Positions 9,152-17,599 of a stretch of DNA of 64,000 nt are shown here, piece after piece (position 1 is the stretch's first letter; every line of letters begins with the position of its first letter). The position numbers were made by a program, and so were the translations under genes. Under the pieces are notes generated by a model that saw only the letters and a program-made list of their open reading frames with translations, was not told where the DNA came from and did no database searches. Origin of the DNA: Alphaproteobacteria bacterium (GTDB lineage: Bacteria; Pseudomonadota; Alphaproteobacteria; Sphingomonadales; Emcibacteraceae); assembly GCA_030428615.1 (NCBI GenBank), contig JAUIDN010000012.1, forward strand, positions 1 to 64,000, in the 5' to 3' direction.

Positions 9152-9846
9152 AGCGCCTTCCTGGATTTAATTTTTTTATAAATGATCGGGATCAATGATA
9201 GCACACCAAGTGCCACGAGAGGTAATATGACCTGCGGAGATGTTAAAACGGAGAGATCAGGTGTTTTTCCCTGTTCAATGACATATCCGACGCCGCTCCC
9301 GATGCTCACATAAACGAATGTACCCGGAATAATACCCAGCAGGGTCGTGATAATATAAACACGCAGTTGGACGTTCAGAAAAGCCGGTGCAAGATTAACA
9401 ACAAAAAAAGGAAAGGCAGGAACCAGCCTTAAAAAGAGCATATAACTAACGGCATTTTCATTAAACCCGGCCTGCATTTTGGTAAGCCACGGGCCTGCCC
9501 GCCGCTTCAATGTATCCTGAAAAGCATATCTAGCTGCCAGAAAAATCATTGTTGCTCCAATCGTTGCCGCAATTACAACCAGAACTCCGGCTGTGACCGT
9601 GCCGAGAAGAGCACCATACAGTAATGATAAAATCGATGCTCCGGGAATGGAAAGGGCGACAGCGGCAATATAGGCAGTGGCAAATAATAGAATGCTTAAT
9701 AAATACTCGGCTTCAATATAGTTTTTAAGATCACCGTAATAGTTTCCAATAGTTTCGAACGACAGCAGCTTGTGAACGTCGAAATATATAGCGACACCAA
9801 GACCAGCCGCCATCAGTGCGATAGGAATGTATCTTTTTATATCCAT
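9148..9846 (-). CDS. TVP38/TMEM64 (VTT/DedA-like) membrane protein
   Basis: A 232-residue integral membrane protein with about five to six hydrophobic segments. The SNARE-associated/VTT domain signatures are PGASILSLLYGALLGT around residue 70 and the amphipathic LRLVPAFPFFVVNLAPA near residue 140, followed by GIIPGTFVYVSIGSG. Relatives are linked to lipid scrambling or ion transport across membranes, but the activity of this subfamily is not settled. It starts a probable operon with the oxidoreductase and histidine kinase. A perfect 18-bp palindrome lies about 50 bp upstream of its start. Confidence 0.88.
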   Translation of the reverse strand: MDIKRYIPIALMAAGLGVAIYFDVHKLLSFETIGNYYGDLKNYIEAEYLLSILLFATAYIAAVALSIPGASILSLLYGALLGTVTAGVLVVIAATIGATMIFLAARYAFQDTLKRRAGPWLTKMQAGFNENAVSYMLFLRLVPAFPFFVVNLAPAFLNVQLRVYIITTLLGIIPGTFVYVSIGSGVGYVIEQGKTPDLSVLTSPQVILPLVALGVLSLIPIIYKKIKSRKAL

Positions 9847-9894
9847 ATTGTTTCTTTTCCTTTACTGTCCCGCAGGTTAGCCAGTATTATCAGT

Positions 9895-9912
9895 TTACTT
9901 TAAATAAAGTAA
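9895..9912. promoter_or_regulatory. Perfect 18-bp palindrome upstream of TVP38 operon
   Basis: TTACTTTA and TAAAGTAA arms flank a central AA. The symmetry and location, 49 bp upstream of the TVP38-family start, suggest an operator for a dimeric regulator; which one is unknown. The rest of the 306 bp up to rpmH holds the rpmH promoter and leader and no gene that I can see. Confidence 0.4.
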
Positions 9913-10043
9913 TGGAACTATAGGAAAGAATTGAAATTATAGAAATAAAATCAGTTCACGGATGCGTGATGGTTCATTAGCTTTTCGTCGAACAGGCGTT
10001 ATTTTGGACCACGATTTTTATTTCATTTATAGCGCTTCTGGCA

Positions 10044-10072
10044 TTGACTTATAGTATTGGACCTATTATACA
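10044..10072 (+). promoter_or_regulatory. Probable rpmH promoter
   Basis: TTGACT is followed after 17 bp by TATACA, within an AT-rich stretch about 80 bp before the rpmH start. It resembles a vegetative sigma-70-type promoter. The -10 match is moderate. Confidence 0.5.
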
Positions 10073-10090
10073 CCCGTCTTCATGAACATC

Positions 10091-10108
10091 TCGGACGATG
10101 GAGTCCGA
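10091..10108 (+). promoter_or_regulatory. Hairpin in the rpmH leader
   Basis: Perfect 6-bp arms TCGGAC/GTCCGA enclose GATGGA, placed in the presumed 5' untranslated region of rpmH. It has no T-run, so it is not a standard terminator. It could stabilise the leader or bind a protein. Confidence 0.4.
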
Positions 10109-10152
10109 AAGAATATTAAATTTAGCGCCTAATTGGCAGTTGGAGAAGTCCA

Positions 10153-10287
10153 GTGAAACGTACATATCAACCAAGTGTTCTGGTTCGTAAACGCCGTCAC
10201 GGCTTCCGTTCGCGCTCTGCTACAGTTGGTGGAAGACGTGTTCTTGCTGCCCGCCGTGCGAAAGGACGTAAGCGCTTATCAGCATAA
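10153..10287 (+). CDS. rpmH: 50S ribosomal protein L34
   Basis: A 44-residue, very basic protein reading [18 protein letters not shown] and ending GRKRLSA, which matches L34 over its full length. The start is GTG, preceded by GGAG at a 7-bp spacing. It lies directly upstream of rnpA, the near-universal bacterial arrangement. Confidence 0.98.
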   Translation: MKRTYQPSVLVRKRRHGFRSRSATVGGRRVLAARRAKGRKRLSA

Positions 10288-10320
10288 AATCTGGTAGGTG
10301 TTAATTCACGAATTTGAAAG

Positions 10321-10351
10321 CCGGTCCTTGAATAAAGAGACCGGTTTTTTT
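10321..10351 (+). terminator. Terminator/attenuator between rpmH and rnpA
   Basis: The stem CCGGTC/GACCGG with a 12-nt loop is followed by seven T residues, ending only 13 bp before the rnpA start. This is a textbook Rho-independent terminator. It would let most transcripts stop after rpmH, giving more L34 than RNase P protein. Confidence 0.8.
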
Positions 10352-10364
10352 ATGGAATATTTTA

Positions 10365-10748
10365 ATGGGACAACCATTTGAAAATAAAAAGGAAATTCTG
10401 TCCACTCTAAAAAAGAGGAGTGATTTTTTGCGTGTGGCAAAATCGCAAAAAAAATGGATTACACCGGCGCTGATCATACAGACATGCCCCAAGGAAGAGA
10501 AAAATATCCGGGTTGGATATACGGCAAGCAAAAAGGTGGGAAACGCGGTCCTCAGAAATAAAGCAAAGAGAAGAATGAGAGAATTGGTAAAGCAGGTTTT
10601 CACAAAATCCGGGCGTATCGGTTATGATTATGTATTGATTGCGAGGCCGGGAATTACGCAAGCGTCCTTTAAAGATTTGATTCGCGACTTGAAATGGTCA
10701 TTAAAGAGGTTACATGATGATAAGGTCAAAGGAGAACCAGCCAATTGA
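10365..10748 (+). CDS. rnpA: Ribonuclease P protein component
   Basis: A 127-residue basic protein that binds RNase P RNA and helps it cleave 5' leaders from tRNA precursors. The family signature [10 protein letters not shown] (the RNR motif) is near residue 66, preceded by [14 protein letters not shown] and followed by DYVLIARPG. Its RNA partner, rnpB, is also in this window near 36.7 kb. The stop overlaps the TTG start of yidD, suggesting coupled translation. Confidence 0.95.
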   Translation: MGQPFENKKEILSTLKKRSDFLRVAKSQKKWITPALIIQTCPKEEKNIRVGYTASKKVGNAVLRNKAKRRMRELVKQVFTKSGRIGYDYVLIARPGITQASFKDLIRDLKWSLKRLHDDKVKGEPAN

Positions 10749-11047
10749 TTTTTTCTTCTCTTTATAAATATTTATGTGCGATTCTGTCTTATTTCTTGAA
10801 AGCGTTGATCACTGTCTATAAGTATGTCATTTCACCGCTACTTGGACCGAAATGCAGATATCTGCCCACATGTTCGTCATATGCCATGGAAGCGATCGAA
10901 AAACATGGCCCGTTTGAGGGTGGATGGCTGGCGGTGAAAAGAATTTTAAGATGTCATCCGTGGGGTGGCCGTGGATATGATCCGGTGCCGACCAAAGAGG
11001 GGCCAAAAGATTGTAATTGTAATGCTGGATTAAGCAGCGAAAATTAG
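10745..11047 (+). CDS. yidD: Membrane protein insertion efficiency factor YidD
   Basis: A 100-residue YidD protein with the conserved core [20 protein letters not shown], then [17 protein letters not shown]. It is thought to assist YidC in inserting inner-membrane proteins. The start is taken as a TTG overlapping the rnpA stop, because AAGGAG lies 10 bp upstream. This gives an N-terminal hydrophobic, amphipathic stretch slightly longer than usual; a start nearer to ALITVYKY is possible. Confidence 0.93.
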   Translation: MIFSSLYKYLCAILSYFLKALITVYKYVISPLLGPKCRYLPTCSSYAMEAIEKHGPFEGGWLAVKRILRCHPWGGRGYDPVPTKEGPKDCNCNAGLSSEN

Positions 11048-11057
11048 AGATGGTATA

Positions 11058-12797
11058 ATGGAAGAAAACCGTAATTTTATATTGGCGATCGTGCTGACCA
11101 TAGTCATCCTGTTTGGTTGGGAATATTTTTATGGTGCCCCTCAAAGGGAAGCCGAAGAACAGGCGCTTCCCGAGCAGGCAATGCCAAGCGAACAAGGTGA
11201 GGTTGCTGCGGGCGTGCCTGAAATGAACGCGGATGTTGGGGGGACAATTCCCGGCATGGCCGCGCCCGTTGTACGGGAATTTTCTGAAAGTCGCGAAAAT
11301 GTTGTTACGGCACGCAATAATGTCGTAATCGATAGTGCACGCATAAAAGGCACCATTAATTTAAAAGGGCTACGTTTTGATGATGTTTCCTTGAAAGATT
11401 ATCACCAAACTGTGGAAGAAAACTCGCCCATTGTGACTTTGCTTAACCCTTCTGAAGCAGCAAAGGCGTATTTTGCTGAATTTGGCTGGATTGGTGACGG
11501 TAAAAGACCTGACGCAAACTCCGTCTGGACAGCGGACAAGACAGTTTTGTCGGATAATGACAGTGTTACCTTTAGCTGGGATAATGGCGAGGGTTTAATC
11601 TTCAATCGTGAAATATCACTTGATAAAGATTATATGTTTACGGTGAAGCAACGGGTGCAGAATAATTCGGTCGAAAGCCTGGCGATGGCCACTTACGGGC
11701 GTATTTACCGGGAAGGCAGAAGCGATTCACCGCCACTCTTTATCCTGCATGAAGGGCCAATCCGGGTTGGTTCCGACGGGAAGGAAGAAATCTCATATAA
11801 AGACCTGGAAGACGACACCTATCCGGCCGACGAAGTAGAAGATGGGGGATGGGCAGGCATTACAGATAAAAACTGGCTTGTAGCGGTGATCCCAAATCAG
11901 GAAGAAGGTTTTACCACCAATGTGTCACGAACAGAACAAAATGGCGGTGAGCAGTTTCACGTAAATTTCGCCACCAACGGCGTGAATATTCCGCCCGGTG
12001 GAAATATTGAGAAAACGGCCCGTTTCTTCGCCGGTGCAAAGGAAGTAGGGCTTCTCGAGCATTATACCGAAGATGAAGGCATTAAAATGTTTGATTATGC
12101 CATTGATTGGGGTTGGTTTTATTTCATCACCAAGCCAATTTATTTTGGTCTTCATTTCTTCTATGGCATCGTTGGCAACTTCGGTATTGCGATACTTCTG
12201 CTGACGGTTGTTGTGAAGGCTATTTTGTTTCCGATGGCCAACAAACAGTATGAATCAATGGGTAAAATGAAAAAGCTTCAGCCAAAGATGCAGAAGCTAA
12301 AAGAAAAATATGGTGATGACCGGGCGCGCATGCAGCAGGAAACAATGAAACTATATCAGGAAGAAAAGGTAAACCCGCTTGCCAGTTGTTTGCCGATTTT
12401 TATTCAAATCCCCATATTCTTCTCACTTTATAAGGTTCTTTATGTCACTATTGACATGCGTCAGGCGCCTTTCTTCGGTTGGATTAAAGACCTTAGTGCG
12501 CCGGACCCGATGCTGGTGACGAACCTGTTTGGTTTGATCCCGTGGGAGCCGACAGGGTTCCTTGCAATTGGAATATTGCCTGTGTTTATGGGGGTCACCA
12601 TGTATTTCCAACAAAAACTAAACCCACCAATGCAGGATCCGGTACAGCAAAAAATATTTGCTTTTATGCCTATTATTTTCACATTCATCCTCGCAGGTTT
12701 TTCAGTGGGATTGGTTATATATTGGACTTGGAACAATATCCTGACGATCTGCCAACAATGGGTGATTATGCGCAGGGTTGCCGCGAAAGAGGCGTGA
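11058..12797 (+). CDS. yidC: Membrane protein insertase YidC
   Basis: A 579-residue Oxa1/YidC insertase. An N-terminal TM (FILAIVLTIVILFGWEYFYG) is followed by a linker, then a periplasmic beta-supersandwich domain of about 280 residues. Five C-terminal TM segments begin at GNFGIAILLLTVVVKAILFP. The conserved hydrophilic-groove position that is Arg in E. coli appears as Lys (TVVVKAILF). The cytoplasmic coiled hairpin KMKKLQPKMQKLKEKYGDD is present. It inserts membrane proteins alone or with SecYEG and sits in the standard rnpA-yidD-yidC-engB order. Confidence 0.96.
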   Translation: MEENRNFILAIVLTIVILFGWEYFYGAPQREAEEQALPEQAMPSEQGEVAAGVPEMNADVGGTIPGMAAPVVREFSESRENVVTARNNVVIDSARIKGTINLKGLRFDDVSLKDYHQTVEENSPIVTLLNPSEAAKAYFAEFGWIGDGKRPDANSVWTADKTVLSDNDSVTFSWDNGEGLIFNREISLDKDYMFTVKQRVQNNSVESLAMATYGRIYREGRSDSPPLFILHEGPIRVGSDGKEEISYKDLEDDTYPADEVEDGGWAGITDKNWLVAVIPNQEEGFTTNVSRTEQNGGEQFHVNFATNGVNIPPGGNIEKTARFFAGAKEVGLLEHYTEDEGIKMFDYAIDWGWFYFITKPIYFGLHFFYGIVGNFGIAILLLTVVVKAILFPMANKQYESMGKMKKLQPKMQKLKEKYGDDRARMQQETMKLYQEEKVNPLASCLPIFIQIPIFFSLYKVLYVTIDMRQAPFFGWIKDLSAPDPMLVTNLFGLIPWEPTGFLAIGILPVFMGVTMYFQQKLNPPMQDPVQQKIFAFMPIIFTFILAGFSVGLVIYWTWNNILTICQQWVIMRRVAAKEA

Positions 12798-12801
12798 TCC
12801 C

Positions 12802-13461
12802 GTGTCAGAGGAAGAAAAAACCGAAGAAGAGCAAAAAGCGTTCGTAGAACGCGGACGGGTTCTTTTTTGCGCGCCATGTGAATTTTTGCTTGGGGCGGCT
12901 TCGCTCTCACAACTTCCGCCACCGGATGCCACTGAAGTGGCATTTGCGGGCCGGTCCAATGTCGGAAAATCAAGTTTGCTTAATGCGCTTACGGGCAGAA
13001 ACGGGCTCGCTCGCACCTCAAACACACCAGGACGTACGCAGCAGCTTAATTTTTTCTTTCTTGGGGAACGACAGAAGCAGGGCTTATATGTGGTTGATCT
13101 TCCCGGTTATGGATATGCAAAGGTTTCAAAGAAGCTTGTTAAGGACTGGGTTAAATTAATGCGCGATTATTTGCGCGGTCGTCCGAATTTAAGGCGTGTA
13201 TTTGTTTTGGTTGATGGTCGTCATGGATTGAAAGAAAGTGATCGCGAGCTTATGTCCATGCTTGATGAGACAGCAGTTTCCTACCAGATTGTTCTTACAA
13301 AGTGTGATAAAGTGAAGCCATCTGATCAGCAGAAACTGATCAGTAATACGCAAAAAGCAATCGCAAAGAATGTTGCCGCCCATCCAAAAGTGTTGATCAC
13401 AAGCGCCGTTAAAGGATATGGTCTTGATGAACTTCGCGGTGTAATCGCAGATTTGGCATAG
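12802..13461 (+). CDS. engB: Ribosome biogenesis GTPase EngB (YsxC/YihA)
   Basis: This small GTPase is needed for large ribosomal subunit assembly. All G motifs are visible: GRSNVGKSS (G1), SNTPGRTQ (G2), DLPGYG (G3), TKCDK (G4) and TSAVKGYG (G5). I chose the GTG start (MSEEEKTEEEQ) 4 bp after the yidC stop because AAAGAGG lies 9 bp before it. A TTG 24 bp upstream would add eight basic residues and overlap yidC. The acidic N-terminal tail is typical for alphaproteobacterial versions. Confidence 0.94.
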   Translation: MSEEEKTEEEQKAFVERGRVLFCAPCEFLLGAASLSQLPPPDATEVAFAGRSNVGKSSLLNALTGRNGLARTSNTPGRTQQLNFFFLGERQKQGLYVVDLPGYGYAKVSKKLVKDWVKLMRDYLRGRPNLRRVFVLVDGRHGLKESDRELMSMLDETAVSYQIVLTKCDKVKPSDQQKLISNTQKAIAKNVAAHPKVLITSAVKGYGLDELRGVIADLA

Positions 13462-13470
13462 GAGCGGGCA

Positions 13471-14370
13471 ATGGCGGAAGATATCGATAAAGAAAGACTG
13501 CTCAGAAAAACGGGAACGCTTACCGAGGCGCTGCCCTTCATGCGTCGGCATGCCGGCAAAACATTTGTGATCAAATTTGGCGGTCATGCGATGGGGGATC
13601 AGAATCTCTCCGATAATTTCGCCCGCGATATCGTTTTGATGAAGCAGGTCGGTATGAACCCGATTGTTGTTCATGGCGGCGGGCCGCAAATCGGCAAAAT
13701 GCTGGAGCGGCTTAAAATTGAAAGCTCGTTTATTGATGGTCTGCGTGTCACTGACAGGGCAACGATCGAAGTGGTTGAAATGGTGCTTTCCGGCAACATA
13801 AATAAATCTATTGTTGCATCAATCAATAAGGTCGGTGGCAACGCGGTTGGGATATCCGGCAAGGATGGTAATCTTGTGACAACTGAACCGCTGCGTCGTT
13901 CGAAAAAGGACCCTAATTCGCAAATTGAACAATTTCTTGATTTGGGTTTTGTCGGCTATCCGCGCAACGTCAATGCGGATTTTCTGAGGATGTTTGAACG
14001 GTCTGATGTGATACCGGTTATCGCGCCCATCGGCATTGGCGAGGACGGAGAAACATATAATGTGAATGCGGACACTATGGCGGGGGCTATTGCCGGTGCG
14101 CTTGACGCGGAAAGATTATTTTTGCTTACCGATGTTGCGGGCGTTCTTGATAAGGATAAAAACCTGATCACCGAAATGAATGAGGATATGGCAGAGGCGC
14201 TTATTGATGACGGGACCATCATTGGCGGTATGATTCCGAAAATAGAAACCTGTATCAAAGCCATTCACGATAATGTGGGGGCCTCTGTCATTATTGACGG
14301 TCGGGTTGAACATGCATTATTGCTTGAGTTATTCACGGAACACGGTGCGGGTACACTTATTCAGAAATAA
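13471..14370 (+). CDS. argB: Acetylglutamate kinase
   Basis: This enzyme phosphorylates N-acetylglutamate in the second step of arginine synthesis. The 299-residue amino acid kinase fold shows the phosphate-binding KFGGHAMGD and [13 protein letters not shown], plus [14 protein letters not shown] and [10 protein letters not shown] near the C-terminus. The N-terminal helix (residues 1-25, up to the RRHAGK stretch) resembles the helix that permits hexamer formation and arginine feedback in some enzymes; this is an inference. It follows engB by 9 bp, as in many alphaproteobacteria, and ends against the convergent AstE-like gene. Confidence 0.96.
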   Translation: MAEDIDKERLLRKTGTLTEALPFMRRHAGKTFVIKFGGHAMGDQNLSDNFARDIVLMKQVGMNPIVVHGGGPQIGKMLERLKIESSFIDGLRVTDRATIEVVEMVLSGNINKSIVASINKVGGNAVGISGKDGNLVTTEPLRRSKKDPNSQIEQFLDLGFVGYPRNVNADFLRMFERSDVIPVIAPIGIGEDGETYNVNADTMAGAIAGALDAERLFLLTDVAGVLDKDKNLITEMNEDMAEALIDDGTIIGGMIPKIETCIKAIHDNVGASVIIDGRVEHALLLELFTEHGAGTLIQK

Positions 14371-14376
14371 GCAAAG

Positions 14377-15399
14377 CTACCTGTTGGCCCTGACCAGGTA
14401 AAACAGGCAATCTTTGCGGGCGATTTCGGGCCTTGGGGTTACCATAAAAAGTCTTAAGGTCTGTGCGGTGACGAGCTGGTTTTCGCGGATGGCAAAAAGT
14501 TCATCTTTTATATCCCGGCCCTGGTCATCAAAAGCCGTGAAATAATCAAGTCCTTCGGGGCCAACCCATCCGAGAACACAATTTTCCGGTGTAAGACCAA
14601 AATTATGTTTTTCAATATCTGATGCCAGTGTTACATCGCAATTGGCGAGGGATGCTTCACTGTAACCGATGGAAACATTTTCCTTTATTTCAAAGCGCAG
14701 TGGATGGGTGAATATATCGGGTTCTGGCTTATCGTCAATTTTGTACAGATCGTCGCAACGGGCGATAACGTTTACGGCGTTTAAGGCGGTCTGATCGGCG
14801 CTTAGATCATAGCTGCCACCACATTCCAGTGTGATGATCGGGCAGGCTACATCGACTTCCATCAAAGAGCCAAGCTTTAAGGCTGTGATGATCAGCCGGT
14901 TAGAAAAATTATAGGCTAGCGCCGCGTAATTGCTTTCTGTGCTGGGTGATATTGTGAAATCCGGTCCCGAGCCGGAGGTGTTATGGATATCGATCACAGC
15001 TTCCGGCTTCAAGGTTTGGATACGCTCAAGAATGGTTTTGGCCAGTTTTCCATTAGCGCTGTCGTAAGGCGGGCGGAAACAGCGGTTCATATCCGGCGCA
15101 CCGGCAAGATAACGATGTGAAAATTCTGGTTCTGTTAGCGCCGCTTCAACAGAGCAGATACTGATGCTGATATTGGTCAGGGGTATTGAGCGTTCGGGGT
15201 TTTTAAGCCAGTTAAACAACGCCTTGACCCCCGAAGGTTCGTTACCATGGAGCAAGGTCGAAATGACACGGGTACGGCTGCTGTCCCGTCCGGAAATATC
15301 AATCCATGCGGGGCCATTTAAATTGCATAGAAATTCTTTCACGCTGTGGCCGATACTATGCGCGGGCGGGTCTTTAATGATGTTGATTGCGCTGCGCAT
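14377..15399 (-). CDS. Succinylglutamate desuccinylase/aspartoacylase-family hydrolase
   Basis: A 340-residue zinc-dependent M14-like hydrolase. The HxxE zinc motif is seen in LLHGNEPSGVKA, followed by RCFRPPYDS and the third ligand in DIHNTSGSGPDF. Family members remove acyl groups from amino acids, such as N-acetylaspartate or N-succinylglutamate. No arginine succinyltransferase (ast) genes are nearby, so AstE function itself is unlikely. It overlaps by 1 bp the upstream GCS2-type ligase gene, so the two are translated together and probably act on a shared amide or peptide product. Confidence 0.8.
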   Translation of the reverse strand: MRSAINIIKDPPAHSIGHSVKEFLCNLNGPAWIDISGRDSSRTRVISTLLHGNEPSGVKALFNWLKNPERSIPLTNISISICSVEAALTEPEFSHRYLAGAPDMNRCFRPPYDSANGKLAKTILERIQTLKPEAVIDIHNTSGSGPDFTISPSTESNYAALAYNFSNRLIITALKLGSLMEVDVACPIITLECGGSYDLSADQTALNAVNVIARCDDLYKIDDKPEPDIFTHPLRFEIKENVSIGYSEASLANCDVTLASDIEKHNFGLTPENCVLGWVGPEGLDYFTAFDDQGRDIKDELFAIRENQLVTAQTLRLFMVTPRPEIARKDCLFYLVRANR

Positions 15400-16889
15400 C
15401 AGAGGGTGGTCTGCCAGTTTATCAATGATTTGCCGGATTTTTGCTGCTCAATATAGTTCAGGGTCATAGCGTGGCAACTTTCATTCGTATTTAATCCCTG
15501 TTGTTTGTATTTTTCCAGCATCATCAATTGCCAATTTGCACCGGTGAGGCGGGCGTTTAATCTGTTTTCGATATTTTCCCGGTACTTTTTGATTTCAGCG
15601 CCGTCAATTTCCAGTTTATTCAAACCTTCCTCCATAAGGGGTAGAAGCGATTTAATAATGTCGGTGATGGGATATTCCGTCGGCTGCATCTGTTTTGGGG
15701 TTGGCCATAAAATATTGGCGTCCAATCCGGACTGCGCAGCACGGTAAAAGTTATATTCGGCAAAACGGAATGGCATGGACGGGAGAATATCGGATATGTC
15801 ATCTCGCAGTCCCATAGTCAGTCCGATGAAGAAAGCTGCATTCGCCATCATATCGGGGATTGTCGGGCCGGAAGGCAGGGACCTGAGCTCAATGCGCAGG
15901 TGCCCTTCATTTTTTGCGGAATATACCGCCCGGTTCCACGGCCATGTCGTTCCCATATGAAGATTGAGTTCTTCGAGTTTCGGCAGACGGTTCTCGCCAA
16001 ACGCGTGGAAGGGGTCTTCCTCGCTGAGAAGTGGAATAATTGACGGATATAAAGCGACTGTTTCGGCGAATAGTTCCAGTGCGCTTCGGCGCACCCAGCC
16101 GTAGCCGAAAGAAATCCTTGATGGTTGACGCCAATCGACTTCGCCGCGATGGCGACTGTCAACGCTTTGCCTGAACAGAGCAATGCGGGTTTCCTGCCAG
16201 AGACGGTGTTCAAGAAACAGAGGTGAATTGGCGGCAAGTGCTATGGCGAGTGGCGTAACTAATTGTGCGCTGTTGAAGGTATCCGCAAATTTTTCCGGCT
16301 CCACGCGCATATGTACCTGAAAAGAAGTATTGGCCCCTTCCATTGTGACATTATCGCTTTCCAGTTTTAGGGGATCTTCACCGTTGATATTTACCTTGAA
16401 CGCATCGCCGCGTAAATTATGCAATTCTTTATCCAGCATATGATAACGACCCACGTCCGTCATATAATTTTCCTGAAAATTATCGATCTTCAATGTTGGC
16501 AGGATGCCGATTAGAACGGTTTGGGCGTTATATGCGGCGGCTGCCTTGTTGGTGTTGGCAAATCCTTTTTCCGCTTCCTGCTGCATTTTGGAAAACGGTG
16601 TGCCTTTGGCCGCAACGGGTGAAAGATTATGTTCCAGATTGAATTTGTTTATTTCGTGCTGGAAAAGCGGATCATTTAAATCTGATAATATCTGCGTGTT
16701 GAGAGGGGCGGCATCACCTTTGTTGGTAACAATGCAGCTTTCGAGTTCGGCACCCAATGTTATGGGTCCTTCGCCGAACCCCGGTTTTGATAAAGCGGTT
16801 TTCAGGGCGTCCAGACTATCATAAAGCCGTTCTGAAAATTTTTTGCGATCATCGTCCGTGTAGTCGAATACTTCAATATCGCGCCCCAT
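15399..16889 (-). CDS. Glutamate-cysteine ligase family 2 (GCS2/YbdK-like) protein
   Basis: A 496-residue carboxylate-amine ligase-type protein. Seen features are TLGAELESCIV near residue 40 (an E-x-E metal motif), a long central region with GANTSFQVHMRV, and SRHRGEVDWRQPSR and HLRIELRSLPSGPT further on. This is the layout of the GCS2 superfamily (COG2170), which makes gamma-glutamyl or related amide bonds using ATP; substrates vary and cysteine cannot be assumed. The start is the ATG with AAAGGA about 7 bp upstream; an in-frame TTG would add ten residues. It is the first gene of a two-gene unit with the AstE-like hydrolase. Confidence 0.78.
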   Translation of the reverse strand: MGRDIEVFDYTDDDRKKFSERLYDSLDALKTALSKPGFGEGPITLGAELESCIVTNKGDAAPLNTQILSDLNDPLFQHEINKFNLEHNLSPVAAKGTPFSKMQQEAEKGFANTNKAAAAYNAQTVLIGILPTLKIDNFQENYMTDVGRYHMLDKELHNLRGDAFKVNINGEDPLKLESDNVTMEGANTSFQVHMRVEPEKFADTFNSAQLVTPLAIALAANSPLFLEHRLWQETRIALFRQSVDSRHRGEVDWRQPSRISFGYGWVRRSALELFAETVALYPSIIPLLSEEDPFHAFGENRLPKLEELNLHMGTTWPWNRAVYSAKNEGHLRIELRSLPSGPTIPDMMANAAFFIGLTMGLRDDISDILPSMPFRFAEYNFYRAAQSGLDANILWPTPKQMQPTEYPITDIIKSLLPLMEEGLNKLEIDGAEIKKYRENIENRLNARLTGANWQLMMLEKYKQQGLNTNESCHAMTLNYIEQQKSGKSLINWQTTL

Positions 16890-17050
16890 GCTCTGTCCTT
16901 TATATTCCGAACTTGTCAAACAATATGAAACTCCGGTTTAAGATAGACTTGAACAAGCGTTAAAAACAAGACAATAAAAGAGAATTGTTTGTAAAACCGT
17001 GGATTAGAGCGCCCGTTGCGTAACTATATTAGCGGCTTAAAGAATTTACC

Positions 17051-17065
17051 TTAAACGTTGGTTAA
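17051..17065. promoter_or_regulatory. CtrA-type box upstream of BLUF gene
   Basis: A perfect TTAA-ACGTTGG-TTAA, the consensus spacing (N7) for the alphaproteobacterial cell-cycle regulator CtrA, lies about 80 bp before the BLUF start. The rest of the 256-bp gap between the GCS2-type gene and the BLUF gene is AT-rich and holds no gene that I can see. Confidence 0.55.
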
Positions 17066-17145
17066 GTTTATTCAATTATTATGAAAACCGGAATTTAATC
17101 GAACCTTTCTTAAGAATGAAAAGTCAAATGTAAAGTGTGAATTAA

Positions 17146-17580
17146 ATGATGAAAGCTTTGGGATATTATTCAAGTGCTTCCAAAGAGTTTGAAGAAAACG
17201 AATTGGAAGAAATTATTGAAACCTCTGCTCATAACAATAAGGTTTTGGACGTGACTGGCATGCTAATGTACGCAGATGGTTGCTTCTTTCAGATTATAGA
17301 AGGACCAGCCTGCGAATTAGACACACTATATGAAAAAATAAAGCATGATCATCGGCATAAAGGGATAATTACTGTAATAGACGAAGAGGTCGAGAACCGC
17401 AGCTTTCCTGATTGGTCGATGGGTGGTCTGCGACTTGACCCCGATATTCTTGACCAGAAAGAGGTTTTTGAGTTAACCCGTATGGCACTTGCAGATAAAT
17501 TACCGGATACGGCGCCGCAGAAAGTCAAAATTTTTATGAAATCGTTTTATAATGCCTCGGTGCGTGACATAGAAGTGTAG
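17146..17580 (+). CDS. Short BLUF-domain blue-light photoreceptor
   Basis: A 144-residue protein that is almost entirely one BLUF domain. The flavin-signalling residues are present with family spacing: Y7 (YYSSA), N31 (HNNKV) and Q49 (CFFQIIEGP). The typical VTGMLMY strand, a DHRHKG segment, and the WSMGGL strand carrying the Trp/Met switch residues are also present. Such proteins bind FAD and change hydrogen bonding in blue light. With no output domain, it must act by protein contact. A c-di-GMP-related partner is conceivable because a GGDEF gene lies 1.3 kb away, but there is no direct proof. Confidence 0.9.
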   Translation: MMKALGYYSSASKEFEENELEEIIETSAHNNKVLDVTGMLMYADGCFFQIIEGPACELDTLYEKIKHDHRHKGIITVIDEEVENRSFPDWSMGGLRLDPDILDQKEVFELTRMALADKLPDTAPQKVKIFMKSFYNASVRDIEV

Positions 17581-17599
17581 CGTTTAATCAGTAAACGCT
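17579..17599. terminator. Inverted repeat between convergent genes
   Basis: Perfect 8-bp arms AGCGTTTA/TAAACGCT with a 5-nt loop lie exactly where the BLUF and DUF2336 genes end head-on. There is no long T-run, so intrinsic termination is plausible but not textbook. Confidence 0.5.

Noticed and set aside
12461-12973. A 170-residue minus-strand frame inside yidC and engB
   Set aside because: It lies opposite two well-supported genes, has no domain or ribosome site, and its composition is that of an antisense shadow.
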